Origin: Bradyrhizobium ottawaense
GTDB lineage: Bacteria; Pseudomonadota; Alphaproteobacteria; Rhizobiales; Xanthobacteraceae
Direction: 5' to 3'
Assembly: GCF_002278135.3 (NCBI RefSeq)
Contig: NZ_CP029425.2
Location: 7,664,001 to 7,728,000, forward strand
DNA: 64,000 nucleotides
Part shown: piece by piece, positions 8,552 to 18,925 of the stretch
Layout of the letters: each line of letters opens with the position of its first letter
How positions within the stretch are numbered: the first letter of the stretch is position 1
Notes under the pieces: model-generated
Databases searched by the model: none
Told to the model about the DNA's origin: nothing
What the model saw: only the letters and a program-made list of their open reading frames with translations
Made by a program: the position numbers and the translations under genes

Positions 8552-8868
8552 CCGTCCTCTCCGGTATCGAGCACCGAGCGTATCGTGACGATCGCGGAAT
8601 CCAGCCGATCGGAAATCTCGCGATTGGTGCGCTCGAGCTTGCGCGCCTTCACCAGCGCGCCGTCGAGCTCGTCGGCGAGCCGCGAGCGGTCCGCGCCGAG
8701 CGCCTGGATTCGCGCCGCAAGCTCGTTCTCGTCGCGATCGGCGTCGCGCCGCCGCTCGACCGCGCTTTCGAGCGCGTCGAGCGCCGACATCAGCCTGCGG
8801 GTCGCGATCTCGATCTCGACCGCGGAGGACTCCGTCATGGCGGAACTGTTGGACACGCGATCGTTCAT
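8548..8868 (-). CDS. zauP: DUF4164 coiled-coil protein, ZauP-like partner of ZapA
   Basis: 106 aa, almost wholly helical and heptad-patterned (VEIEIATRRLMSALDALES, RDADRDENELAARIQALGA, LERTNREISDRLDSAIVTI), with no membrane segment. In Caulobacter a DUF4164 protein encoded with zapA (ZauP) works with ZapA to focus the Z-ring, and the same gene pair with a 4 bp overlap is seen here. An in-frame ATG at 8838 is an alternative start giving 96 aa; neither has a strong ribosome site. Assignment to ZauP rests on family and position. Confidence 0.8.
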   Translation of the reverse strand: MNDRVSNSSAMTESSAVEIEIATRRLMSALDALESAVERRRDADRDENELAARIQALGADRSRLADELDGALVKARKLERTNREISDRLDSAIVTIRSVLDTGEDG

Positions 8869-9140
8869 GTAGTCAGCGGCGGAACCTATGGCCCTTGCCC
8901 AGTGGCCTTTTCCTGGGGCGTGCCGTCCGGCAAAAGACTCGGTTCGGCAAGCGGTTAGAAGCAGAAATTTACGTGGCAAGCTAGCCGAGCGCAACGCCGC
9001 CGCGAAACTATGCACTGCTAGATCAGGCGCGGATCATCCCGACCCGTGGGTTCCTGCCTGCGCGATCACCTCCGAAACGGGACTCCACTTTCGGAGCGTG
9101 CCGCAGGCAACTTTTACGGCCGAATCGGCGTTTGACTGCC

Positions 9141-9168
9141 TTGGACTCCCGGAACCGAGGTGCTATCC
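9141..9168 (+). promoter_or_regulatory. Candidate sigma-70 promoter for tkt
   Basis: TTGGAC (9141-9146), 16 bp, CTATCC (9163-9168), resembling the alphaproteobacterial CTTGAC-N17-CTATAT pattern, 85 bp before the tkt ATG. The 8869-9253 gap holds no convincing gene; it must also carry the leftward zauP promoter, which I could not place. No CbbR-type operator was recognised. Confidence 0.3.
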
Positions 9169-9253
9169 CAGCCCCGACCTTCAGTGGCCGCCAGGCTCCT
9201 CCCGCGCGGGCGTACACCGCCTCCAAGCGCCTCATTTCAGACGGATTTCAGAC

Positions 9254-11239
<1,986 letters not shown>

Positions 11240-11387
11240 GAGTTGAGCTTGCCGCAAAAAAGGACTACGTAGTCTCTCATATGATCAAGCACCGCCCGGC
11301 CGAACCGGGCGCCCGCCCCTAAAAAACCCTCGCAGGCGCGCATAGCGCGTTGTGCGGGATGACAACGGTCATTGAAGGAGACGAAAC

Positions 11388-12395
11388 ATGGCAGTCCGCG
11401 TCGGAATTAACGGTTTTGGCCGCATCGGCCGCAACATCCTGCGGGCCATCGCCGAGTCCGGCCGCAAGGACATCGAGGTCGTCGGCATCAACGATCTCGG
11501 TCCGGTCGAGACCAACGCCCATCTGCTTCGTTTCGACAGCGTCCATGGCCGCTTCCCCGGCACCGTGACCGTCGACGGCGACTCGATCAATCTCGGTGGC
11601 GGCAAGATCAAGGTGACCGCCGAGCGCGATCCCTCGAAGCTGCCGTGGAAGGATCTCGGCGTCGACATCGCGATGGAATGCACCGGCATCTTCACCTCGA
11701 AGGACAAGGCGTCCGCGCATCTGACCGCCGGCGCCAAGCGCGTGCTGGTCTCCGCGCCCGCCGACGGCGCCGACGCCACCATCGTCTACGGCGTCAACCA
11801 CGAGACGCTGACCAAGGAGCACCTGGTCATCTCGAACGGCTCCTGCACAACCAACTGCCTGGCGCCGGTCGCCAAGGTGCTGAACGATCTCGTCGGCATC
11901 GAGACCGGCTTCATGACCACGATCCACGCCTATACCGGCGACCAGCCGACGCTCGATACGATGCACAAGGATCTCTATCGCGGCCGCGCGGCGGCGATGT
12001 CGATGATCCCGACATCGACGGGTGCTGCGAAGGCGATCGGCCTCGTGCTGCCGGAGCTCAAGGGCAAGCTCGACGGCGTCGCGATCCGCGTGCCGACCCC
12101 GAACGTCTCGGTCGTCGACCTCAAGATCATCGCCAAGCGCGCCACCGACGCCAAGGAGATCAACGCGGCGATGAAGCGCGCCAGCGAGCAGCAGCTCAAG
12201 GGCATCCTCGGCTACACCACCGCGCCGAACGTCTCGATCGACTTCAACCACGACCCGCACTCCTCGACCTTCCACGAGGACCAGACCAAGGTGCAGAACG
12301 GCACGCTGGTGCGCGTGATGTCCTGGTACGACAACGAGTGGGGCTTCTCGAACCGCATGGCGGACACCGCCGTCGCGATCGCGAAGGTGATCTAA
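11388..12395 (+). CDS. gap: Glyceraldehyde-3-phosphate dehydrogenase, type I
   Basis: 335 aa, full length. It interconverts glyceraldehyde 3-phosphate and 1,3-bisphosphoglycerate. N-terminal Rossmann motif [12 protein letters not shown]; active site [15 protein letters not shown] with the catalytic Cys near residue 154 and His in [11 protein letters not shown]-terminal [12 protein letters not shown]. Residue ~34 (GINDLGPVE) is the Asp position associated with NAD preference. Ribosome site AAGGAGA 8 nt before ATG. Lies 148 bp after tkt and 144 bp before pgk. Confidence 0.97.
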   Translation: MAVRVGINGFGRIGRNILRAIAESGRKDIEVVGINDLGPVETNAHLLRFDSVHGRFPGTVTVDGDSINLGGGKIKVTAERDPSKLPWKDLGVDIAMECTGIFTSKDKASAHLTAGAKRVLVSAPADGADATIVYGVNHETLTKEHLVISNGSCTTNCLAPVAKVLNDLVGIETGFMTTIHAYTGDQPTLDTMHKDLYRGRAAAMSMIPTSTGAAKAIGLVLPELKGKLDGVAIRVPTPNVSVVDLKIIAKRATDAKEINAAMKRASEQQLKGILGYTTAPNVSIDFNHDPHSSTFHEDQTKVQNGTLVRVMSWYDNEWGFSNRMADTAVAIAKVI

Positions 12396-12405
12396 GCAAG
12401 GTCTC

Positions 12406-12533
12406 GTGTCCCGGACGCGGCGCAGCGCTAAGCGCTGCTCCGCAGAGCCGGGACCCATTCAATTGCGGGACTCGCTGTCATGTGGGTCCCGGTTCTGCAG
12501 CGCATCGCTCCGCGCTGCGCTGCGCCCGGGACA
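12406..12533. repeat. Intergenic palindromic repeat, family C (GTGTCCCGGACGC / GAGCCGGGACCCA)
   Basis: Left arm GTGTCCCGGACGCGG ... CAGAGCCGGGACCCAT, right arm ATGTGGGTCCCGGTTCTGCA ... CGCCCGGGACA. It occupies nearly all of the gap between gap and pgk, ending 6 nt before the pgk start codon, so the pgk ribosome site lies at the base of the palindrome. Related units at 28719 and 45399. Confidence 0.85.
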
Positions 12534-12539
12534 AGAGAG

Positions 12540-13736
12540 ATGGCCAACAAATTCCGTACCCTCGACGACGTCGATGTGAAGGGCAAGCGCGTGCTGCTGC
12601 GCGTCGACCTCAACGTGCCCATGGACAATGGCCGCGTCAGCGACACGACCCGGCTCGAGCGCGTCGCGCCGACCATCACCGAGATCTCGGACAAGGGCGG
12701 CAAGGTCATCCTGCTCGCCCATTTCGGCCGGCCGAAGGGGCGCGATGCCAAGGACTCGCTCAAGCCTGTCGCTGAAGCGCTGTCGAAGGTGGTGAAGAAG
12801 CCGGTCGCTTTCGCCGACGACTGCATCGGCGAGCCCGCGGCGAAGGCCGTCGCTGGCCTGAACGACGGCGACATCCTGTGTCTCGAAAATACCCGCTTCC
12901 ACAAGGAAGAGGAAAAGAACGATCCGGCCTTCGTCGCGGAGCTGGCGAAGCTCGGCGACATCTGGGTCAATGACGCGTTCTCGGCGGCGCACCGCGCCCA
13001 CGCCACGACCGAAGGCCTCGGCCACAAGCTGCCGGCCTATGCCGGCCGCACCATGCAGGCCGAGTTAGATGCGCTGGAGAAGGCGCTGGGCTCGCCGACC
13101 AAGCCTGTCATCGCCATCATCGGCGGCGCAAAGGTCTCGACCAAGATCGACCTGCTCGAAAATCTCGTGAGCAAGGTCGACGCGCTCGTGATCGGCGGCG
13201 GCATGGCCAACACCTTCCTGCACGCCCAGGGCGTCGGCGTCGGCAAGTCGCTGGCCGAGAAGGATCTCGCGCCGACCGCGCTGCGCATCATGGAGAAGGC
13301 GGAAGCCGCCAACTGCGCCATCATCCTCCCGGTCGACGCCACCGTCGCCTATCATTTCGCGGCCAACGCGCCGTCGCACGCCTATGGGCTCGATGCGATC
13401 CCGGCCGACGGCATGATCCTCGACGTCGGGCCGCAATCGATCGCCCGCGTCCACGCCGCGATCGACGACGCGGCGACCTTGGTCTGGAACGGACCGCTCG
13501 GCGCCTTCGAGATGCAGCCGTTCGATCGCGGCACGGTCGCAGCCGCCCGGCACGCCGCCGAGCGCACCAAGGCCAAGAAGCTGATCTCGATCGCAGGCGG
13601 CGGCGACACCGTCGCGGCGCTCAACCAGGCCCATGTGGCCGGTGACTTCACCTATGTCTCGACCGCCGGTGGCGCGTTCCTCGAATGGATGGAAGGCAAG
13701 CCTCTGCCCGGCGTCGAGGTTTTGCGCGTCAAGTAA
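12540..13736 (+). CDS. pgk: Phosphoglycerate kinase
   Basis: 398 aa, full length, two-lobed kinase transferring phosphate between 1,3-bisphosphoglycerate and ADP. N-terminal [11 protein letters not shown] (substrate lobe), HFGRPKG near 61, [13 protein letters not shown] near 115, and nucleotide-lobe motifs [22 protein letters not shown] and [11 protein letters not shown]. The frame extends upstream into the repeat, but homology starts at [11 protein letters not shown]. Flanked by gap and the class II aldolase, a Calvin/glycolysis gene order. Confidence 0.97.
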   Translation: MANKFRTLDDVDVKGKRVLLRVDLNVPMDNGRVSDTTRLERVAPTITEISDKGGKVILLAHFGRPKGRDAKDSLKPVAEALSKVVKKPVAFADDCIGEPAAKAVAGLNDGDILCLENTRFHKEEEKNDPAFVAELAKLGDIWVNDAFSAAHRAHATTEGLGHKLPAYAGRTMQAELDALEKALGSPTKPVIAIIGGAKVSTKIDLLENLVSKVDALVIGGGMANTFLHAQGVGVGKSLAEKDLAPTALRIMEKAEAANCAIILPVDATVAYHFAANAPSHAYGLDAIPADGMILDVGPQSIARVHAAIDDAATLVWNGPLGAFEMQPFDRGTVAAARHAAERTKAKKLISIAGGGDTVAALNQAHVAGDFTYVSTAGGAFLEWMEGKPLPGVEVLRVK

Positions 13737-13792
13737 GCCAGATCGGCGAGTAATCAGCGGCCCCGCAAGGCCCCAACGGGAGAAAAAGACAG

Positions 13793-14860
13793 ATGGCTCG
13801 GATCACGTTACGTCAATTGCTCGACCACGCGGCAGAGAACGATTACGGCGTACCGGCCTTCAACATCAACAATATGGAGCAGGCGCTGGCGATCATGGAC
13901 GCGGCCAACCAGGTCGATGCGCCCGTCATCATCCAGGCCTCGCGCGGTGCGCGCTCCTACGCCAACGACATCATGCTCAAGCACATGATGGACGCGGTCA
14001 CCGAAATCTATCCGCACATCCCGGTCTGCGTGCATCTCGACCACGGCAACGAGGCGGCGACCTGCATGACCGCGATCCAGGCCGGCTTCACCTCGGTGAT
14101 GATGGACGGCTCGCTCAAGGCCGACGGCAAGACCCCCGGCGATTGGGGCTACAATGTCGGCGTCACCAAGACCGTGACCGACATGGCCCATCTCGGCGGC
14201 ATTTCGGTGGAAGGCGAGCTCGGCGTGCTCGGCTCGCTCGAGACCGGCATGGGCGACAAGGAAGACGGCCACGGCGCCGAGGGCAAGCTCAGCCACGACC
14301 AGCTCCTGACCAATCCGGACGAGGCCGTGAAGTTCGTCCAGGAGACCAGGGTCGACGCGCTCGCGATCGCGATGGGGACCTCGCACGGCGCCTACAAGTT
14401 CACCCGCAAGCCGGACGGCGACATCCTCGCCATGAACGTGATCGAGGAGATCCACCGCAAGCTGCCGAACACGCATCTGGTGATGCACGGCTCCTCCTCG
14501 GTGCCGCAGGACCTGCAGGAGATCATCAACGCCAATGGCGGCAAGATGAAGCCGACCTGGGGCGTGCCGGTGGCCGAGATCCAGCGCGGCATCAAGAACG
14601 GCGTGCGCAAGATCAACATCGACACCGACAACCGCATGGCCATGACCGGCCAGATCCGGAAAGTGCTCAAGGACAATCCGGAAGAGTTCGATCCGCGCAA
14701 ATATCTGAAGCCGGCGATGGAAGCCATGACCAAGCTGTGCAAGCAGCGGCTCCAGGAGTTCAACACCGCGGGCCAGGCCTCCAAGATCAAGAAGGTCCTG
14801 ACCACCGCCGAGATGGCCAAGCGCTACGCCAAGGGCGAGCTGGATCCGAAGGTCGCGTAA
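13793..14860 (+). CDS. fba: Fructose-bisphosphate aldolase class II (Calvin-cycle type)
   Basis: 355 aa, zinc-dependent aldolase joining dihydroxyacetone phosphate and glyceraldehyde 3-phosphate (or erythrose 4-phosphate). Motifs: [11 protein letters not shown] near 22, zinc-ligand segment [11 protein letters not shown] near 81-91, VEGELGVLG near 140, GTSHGAYKF, and [10 protein letters not shown] near 225. Length and the [10 protein letters not shown] insertion fit the CbbA subtype rather than the short glycolytic type. Directly followed, after a palindromic repeat, by a class I aldolase. Confidence 0.95.
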   Translation: MARITLRQLLDHAAENDYGVPAFNINNMEQALAIMDAANQVDAPVIIQASRGARSYANDIMLKHMMDAVTEIYPHIPVCVHLDHGNEAATCMTAIQAGFTSVMMDGSLKADGKTPGDWGYNVGVTKTVTDMAHLGGISVEGELGVLGSLETGMGDKEDGHGAEGKLSHDQLLTNPDEAVKFVQETRVDALAIAMGTSHGAYKFTRKPDGDILAMNVIEEIHRKLPNTHLVMHGSSSVPQDLQEIINANGGKMKPTWGVPVAEIQRGIKNGVRKINIDTDNRMAMTGQIRKVLKDNPEEFDPRKYLKPAMEAMTKLCKQRLQEFNTAGQASKIKKVLTTAEMAKRYAKGELDPKVA

Positions 14861-14881
14861 TCCCCTCGAGCCCATTCCCGG

Positions 14882-15016
14882 GTCATTCCGGGACACGCCA
14901 ACGGGCCCGCGCGAATGCGCGGCACGATGACAGGCTCCGCGTGGGCCCGGAATCCATAACCACAGCCTGGGGTTATGGATTCCGGGCCTGCGCCTTTCGG
15001 CGCATCCCGGAATGAC
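14882..15016. repeat. Intergenic palindromic repeat, family B (GTCATTCCGGGA / CCCGGAATCCATAACCA)
   Basis: Left arm GTCATTCCGGGACACGC ... GGGCCCGGAATCCATAACCA, right arm GGTTATGGATTCCGGGCC ... CATCCCGGAATGAC. It lies between the two aldolase genes. Similar units at 33230-33327 and, degenerate, 56095-56210. Confidence 0.85.
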
Positions 15017-15116
15017 GGAAAGCCCCTTACCCCTGCGACGAACGTTAACTCGGCAATTGCCCGAGAACGGTCTATTTTCACGGGCAAGGGCAGAATCGTT
15101 TTGGGAGGACCTCTCG

Positions 15117-16142
15117 ATGAATCTGACTGAGCTCAACAGAATCGCGACCGCCATGGTCGTATCAGGCAAGGGAATCCTCGCCGCCGACGAATCCTCGGGC
15201 ACCATCAAGAAGCGTTTTGACGCGATCGGCGTGGACTCGACCGAAGACAACCGCCGCGACTATCGCGAGATGCTGTTCCGCTCCACGGAGGCCATGAGCC
15301 AGTATATTTCCGGCGTGATCCTCTATGACGAGACGATCTGGCAGGATGCCAAGGACGGCACGCCGCTGGTGAAGCTGATCGAACAGAGCGGCGCCATTCC
15401 CGGCATCAAGGTGGACGAAGGCACGCAGGCCCTGCCGATGTGCCCGGGCGAGCTCGTGACGGTCGGGCTCGACAGGCTCGCCGAACGGCTGAAGAAGTAC
15501 TATGAGCGCGGCGCGCGCTTCGCAAAATGGCGCGCGGTGATCGACATCGGCAGCGGCATCCCCTCGATGACCGCGATCAGCGTCAACGCCCATGCGCTGG
15601 CGCGCTATGCCGCGCTGTGCCAGGCCGCACAGATCGTGCCGATCGTCGAGCCCGAGGTGTTGATGGACGGTGATCACGACATCGACCGCTGCTATGAGGT
15701 GACCACCCGCGTGCTCAACAAGACGTTTCAGGAATTGCGCGTGCAGCGCGTCGCGCTCGAAGGCATGGTGCTCAAGCCCAACATGGCGATATCCGGCAAG
15801 AAGTCCCCGAAGCAGGCCTCCGTCGAGGAGGTCGCGGAAAAGACGGTCCGGCTGCTCAAGGCCTGCGTGCCCGCGGCGGTGCCCGGCATCGCCTTCCTCT
15901 CCGGCGGCCAATCGGATGAAGAGGCGACCGCGCATCTCAACGCCATGCACAAGCTCGGTCCGCTGCCCTGGGGCCTGACCTTCTCTTACGGCCGCGCCCT
16001 GCAGGCCGCACCGCAGAAGGCCTGGTCCGGCAAGGCCGAGAACGTCGCGGCCGGCCAGCGCGCCTTCAGCCATCGCGCGCGCATGAACGGCCTCGCCTCC
16101 AAGGGCGAATGGCAAAGTAGCCTGGAAAAGAAGGCAGCCTAG
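15117..16142 (+). CDS. Fructose-bisphosphate aldolase class I
   Basis: 341 aa, metal-independent Schiff-base aldolase. Evidence: GKGILAADESSGTIKKRF at ~18-35, KVDEGTQALP near 98, KWRAVIDIG with Lys, and the Schiff-base region LEGMVLKPNMAISGKK near 215-230. GGGAGG at 15103-15108 lies 8 nt before the chosen ATG; an in-frame ATG at 15012 would start inside the palindromic repeat and is rejected. Having a class I enzyme directly behind class II is unusual redundancy and may separate glycolytic from Calvin/gluconeogenic flux. Followed 3 nt later by the ThiE-like gene. Confidence 0.94.
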   Translation: MNLTELNRIATAMVVSGKGILAADESSGTIKKRFDAIGVDSTEDNRRDYREMLFRSTEAMSQYISGVILYDETIWQDAKDGTPLVKLIEQSGAIPGIKVDEGTQALPMCPGELVTVGLDRLAERLKKYYERGARFAKWRAVIDIGSGIPSMTAISVNAHALARYAALCQAAQIVPIVEPEVLMDGDHDIDRCYEVTTRVLNKTFQELRVQRVALEGMVLKPNMAISGKKSPKQASVEEVAEKTVRLLKACVPAAVPGIAFLSGGQSDEEATAHLNAMHKLGPLPWGLTFSYGRALQAAPQKAWSGKAENVAAGQRAFSHRARMNGLASKGEWQSSLEKKAA

Positions 16143-16145
16143 ATC

Positions 16146-16835
16146 TTGTCGAACAAACCGCCTCCGCCGCGCCCGGCGCCGCGCCTCTATCTCGCGACGC
16201 CCGTCGTCGATGATCCCGTTGCGCTCGTCGCCGAGCTGCCGGGCCTGCTCGCCGCCGCCGACGTCGCAGCCGTGCTGCTGCGGCTGAAGGAGACCGACCA
16301 GCGCACCATGATCTCGCGCATCAAGGCGCTCGCGCCGCCGGTGCAGAAAGCGGGCGCCGCCCTGCTCGTCGAGGACCATGCCGAGCTGGTCGCGCGCGGC
16401 GGCGCCGACGGCGCGCACCTCCCCGGCATCGCCGCGCTGAAAGAGGCACTGCCATCGCTCAAGCCCGATCGCATCGCCGGGGTTGGCGGGCTGACGACGC
16501 GGCACCATTCCATGGATGCGGGCGAGATGGGAGCGGATTACGTGCTGTTCGGCGAGCCCGATGCGAAAGGCCAGCGCCCCTCGGCGCAAGCGATCGCGGA
16601 ACGGCTCGACTGGTGGGCCGAGCTGTTCGAGCCGCCCTGCGTCGGCTTTGCCATGTCGCTGCAGGAAGCCCACGACTTTGCTGCCAGTGGCGCCGATTTC
16701 GTCCTGGTCGGCGAGTTCATCTGGGCCGATCCGCGCGGGCCCAAGGCCGCGCTGATCGAGGTCGACGCTGCGATCAAGAAAGCCCATGCGACGGCGACGG
16801 CCAGCCAAAATCCTGCGAGCCAGGAGCACGGCTAG
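16146..16835 (+). CDS. Thiamine-phosphate-synthase-like (ThiE/TenI) TIM barrel
   Basis: 229 aa from a TTG start 3 nt after the class I aldolase stop, so expression is probably coupled to it. The fold signature is visible: LYLATPVVDDP strand, ALLVEDHAELVARGGADGAHL (the ThiE nucleotide-binding region), GVGGLTTRHHSMDAGEMGADYVLFG and a C-terminal DFVLVGEFIW. ThiE joins the pyrimidine and thiazole halves of thiamine phosphate. Several ThiE-typical positions differ (LVEDH in place of the usual INDR), so a TenI-like or altered activity is possible. No other thi genes are near; the product would serve the ThDP enzyme transketolase upstream, which is suggestive only. Confidence 0.7.
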   Translation: MSNKPPPPRPAPRLYLATPVVDDPVALVAELPGLLAAADVAAVLLRLKETDQRTMISRIKALAPPVQKAGAALLVEDHAELVARGGADGAHLPGIAALKEALPSLKPDRIAGVGGLTTRHHSMDAGEMGADYVLFGEPDAKGQRPSAQAIAERLDWWAELFEPPCVGFAMSLQEAHDFAASGADFVLVGEFIWADPRGPKAALIEVDAAIKKAHATATASQNPASQEHG

Positions 16836-16843
16836 CGCCCAAC

Positions 16844-17917
16844 ATGAAGCTTCCCTGCATCACCATGCTGGCCACGCTGCTGCTCACAGTGCCCGCAGCC
16901 GCGCAGCTCCAGATCACCCCGCCGGATGCGACGCCGAGCGCGCCTGCCGAGAAGCAAAAGCCCAAGCCGCACACGATCACCAAGAAGAAGGAGGCCGCGC
17001 CGGCGCCGAAGCCGTCAGCTTCGCCCAAGCCGACCTCCTCGCCCAAGCCGGCGACCGTGATCCCTGCGCCTTCCAGCGACAATTCCAATGTCGATCTGGT
17101 GTTCGGCGCCTATCAGCGCGGCCAGTACAAGACCGCGTTCGACCTCGCCACCGCCCGCGCGCAAGCCGGTGATCCCAAGGCGATGACCATGCTCGGCGAG
17201 CTCTATTCCAATGCCATGGGCATGCGGCGCGACTACGCCAAGGCAGCCGAATGGTACAAGCGCGCGGCCGATGCCGGCGACCGCGAGGCGATGTTCGCGC
17301 TATCCATGCTGCGCATTTCGGGCCGCGGCGGCCCGATCGACAAGAGCGAGGCGGTCAAGCTGATGGCGTCCGCCGCCAAGCTCGGCGAGCCCAGGGCGGC
17401 CTATAACCTCGCTCTGCTCTATCTCGACGGCCAGACCCTGCCGCAGGACGTGAAGCGCTCGGCCGAGCTGCTACGCCAGGCCGCCGATGCAGGCCTGCCC
17501 GAGGCGCAATACGCGCTGGCGACCTTCTACAAGGAGGGCACCGGCGTGCCGAAGGACCCGGAACGCTCGGTGCGGCTCCTCCAGGCCGCTTCGCTCGCCG
17601 ACAATGTCGACGCCGAGGTCGAATATGCCATCGCCATGTTCAACGGCACCGGCACCCCGAAGAACCAGCCGGCTGCCGTCGCCCTGCTCCGCAAGGCCTC
17701 CCGCCAGGGCAGCGCGATCGCGCAGAACCGGCTGGCGTGGGTGCTGATCAACGGCGTGGGCACGTCCGTGGACAAGGTCGAGGGCTTCAAATGGCACCTG
17801 GTGGCCAAAACCGCCGGCAAGGGCGACCCGGAGCTCGACAAGCAATTGTCCGACCTGCCCGCCGAGGACCGGACCAAGGCGGAGGCCGCCGCCAAGAAAT
17901 GGCTCGGGACCAAATGA
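16844..17917 (+). CDS. Sel1-repeat (TPR-like) periplasmic protein
   Basis: 357 aa. A signal peptide (residues 1-19, cut near AAAQ) is followed by a Pro/Lys/Ala-rich linker (~25-75) and about six Sel1-like repeats of ~36 residues (AMTMLGELYSNAMGMRRDYA, AAYNLALLYLDG, AQYALATFYKEGTGV, AQNRLAWVLINGVGT). Sel1 repeats form alpha solenoids for protein-protein contacts, in bacteria often in envelope processes. It lies 8 nt after the ThiE-like gene. Partner unknown. Confidence 0.88.
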   Translation: MKLPCITMLATLLLTVPAAAQLQITPPDATPSAPAEKQKPKPHTITKKKEAAPAPKPSASPKPTSSPKPATVIPAPSSDNSNVDLVFGAYQRGQYKTAFDLATARAQAGDPKAMTMLGELYSNAMGMRRDYAKAAEWYKRAADAGDREAMFALSMLRISGRGGPIDKSEAVKLMASAAKLGEPRAAYNLALLYLDGQTLPQDVKRSAELLRQAADAGLPEAQYALATFYKEGTGVPKDPERSVRLLQAASLADNVDAEVEYAIAMFNGTGTPKNQPAAVALLRKASRQGSAIAQNRLAWVLINGVGTSVDKVEGFKWHLVAKTAGKGDPELDKQLSDLPAEDRTKAEAAAKKWLGTK

Positions 17918-18013
17918 CTTGACGCAATGACTTGACCTGAGGGCCCTTGCAGGGCACCCAATCCCCAAACAGGCGCGATTTCCCGCCCTTTCCCCCGATC
18001 AAGACCAGAGCTC

Positions 18014-18805
18014 ATGCTGTATTCCGCCACTATCAACGTCATGGTCAAAGCCGCGCGGCGCGCCGGCCGCAGCCTCAAGCGCGATCTCGGCGAGATCGAG
18101 CATCTGCAGGTCTCGCTGAAGGGGCCGGCCAATTTCGTCTCGCTCGCCGACAAGCGTGCCGAGGAGATTCTCTACCAGGACCTCGCCAAGGCGCGGCCCG
18201 GCTACGGCTTCATCGGCGAGGAGGGTGGCACCCGCGAGGGCTCCGACAAGAGCCACACCTGGATCGTCGATCCGCTCGACGGCACCACCAACTTCCTGCA
18301 CGGCATCCCGCAATTCGCGATCTCGATCGGCCTCGTGCGCGAGGGTACGATCATTGCGGGCGTGATCTACAATCCCGCCAATGACGAGCTCTACATCGCC
18401 GAGCGCGGCAAGGGCGCCTTCCTCAACGACCAGCGCCTGCGCGTCGCCGGCCGCCGCCAGCTCAACGAATGCGTGGTGGCCTGCGGCCTGCCCCATATCG
18501 GCCGCGGCGATCACGAGGAATTCCGCCGCGAGATGACCGCGATCCAGGACCGCGTCGCGGGCCTGCGCCGCTTCGGCGCCGCCTCGCTCGACCTCGCCTT
18601 CGTCGCCGCCGGCCGCCTCGACGGCTATTGGGAGCGCAATTTGCAATCCTGGGACATCGCCGCCGGCATGCTGATGGTGCGCGAAGCGGGGGGAACGGTG
18701 AGCGATATCGCAACGCCGGGGGATGCGCTGATCACCGGGCACGTGGTGTGCGGGAATGAGTACGTGCACGGGGAGCTGGTGAAGATTTTGCGGAAGCCTG
18801 CGTAG
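18014..18805 (+). CDS. suhB: Inositol monophosphatase family protein (SuhB-like)
   Basis: 263 aa. Mg-dependent, Li-sensitive phosphatase fold: GEEGGTREG near 68 (metal Glu), IVDPLDGTTNFLHGIPQF near 87-104 (metal Asp residues), and the C-terminal SWDIAAGMLMVREAGG near 212-227. Substrates in the family include inositol phosphates, and fructose bisphosphate in some members; SuhB also has a role in rRNA antitermination in enterobacteria. Its place after the aldolases fits sugar-phosphate metabolism, but the substrate is not decided by sequence. Confidence 0.9.
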   Translation: MLYSATINVMVKAARRAGRSLKRDLGEIEHLQVSLKGPANFVSLADKRAEEILYQDLAKARPGYGFIGEEGGTREGSDKSHTWIVDPLDGTTNFLHGIPQFAISIGLVREGTIIAGVIYNPANDELYIAERGKGAFLNDQRLRVAGRRQLNECVVACGLPHIGRGDHEEFRREMTAIQDRVAGLRRFGAASLDLAFVAAGRLDGYWERNLQSWDIAAGMLMVREAGGTVSDIATPGDALITGHVVCGNEYVHGELVKILRKPA

Positions 18806-18867
18806 CAGTAGACGCGCGAGCCAATCACTCCGCTGAGACGCTAGTGGGATCCGGAGAAGCCGCCGCG

Positions 18868-18917
18868 TACTGGATGCCCCGCCCCCGTGCGCAATTGCGC
18901 ACCAGGCTGGGCATGAC
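18868..18917. repeat. Half-unit of palindromic repeat family G
   Basis: TACTGGATGCCCCGCC ... GGCTGGGCATGACA matches the right half of the 7613-7712 element. It lies in the gap between the convergent suhB and RND permease genes. Confidence 0.65.
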
Positions 18918-18925
18918 AGTTTGCC

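Noticed and set aside
13808..16829. Two long minus-strand frames (480 and 555 codons) opposite both aldolases and the ThiE-like gene
   Set aside because: Antisense shadows of certain genes; composition typical of noise frames.
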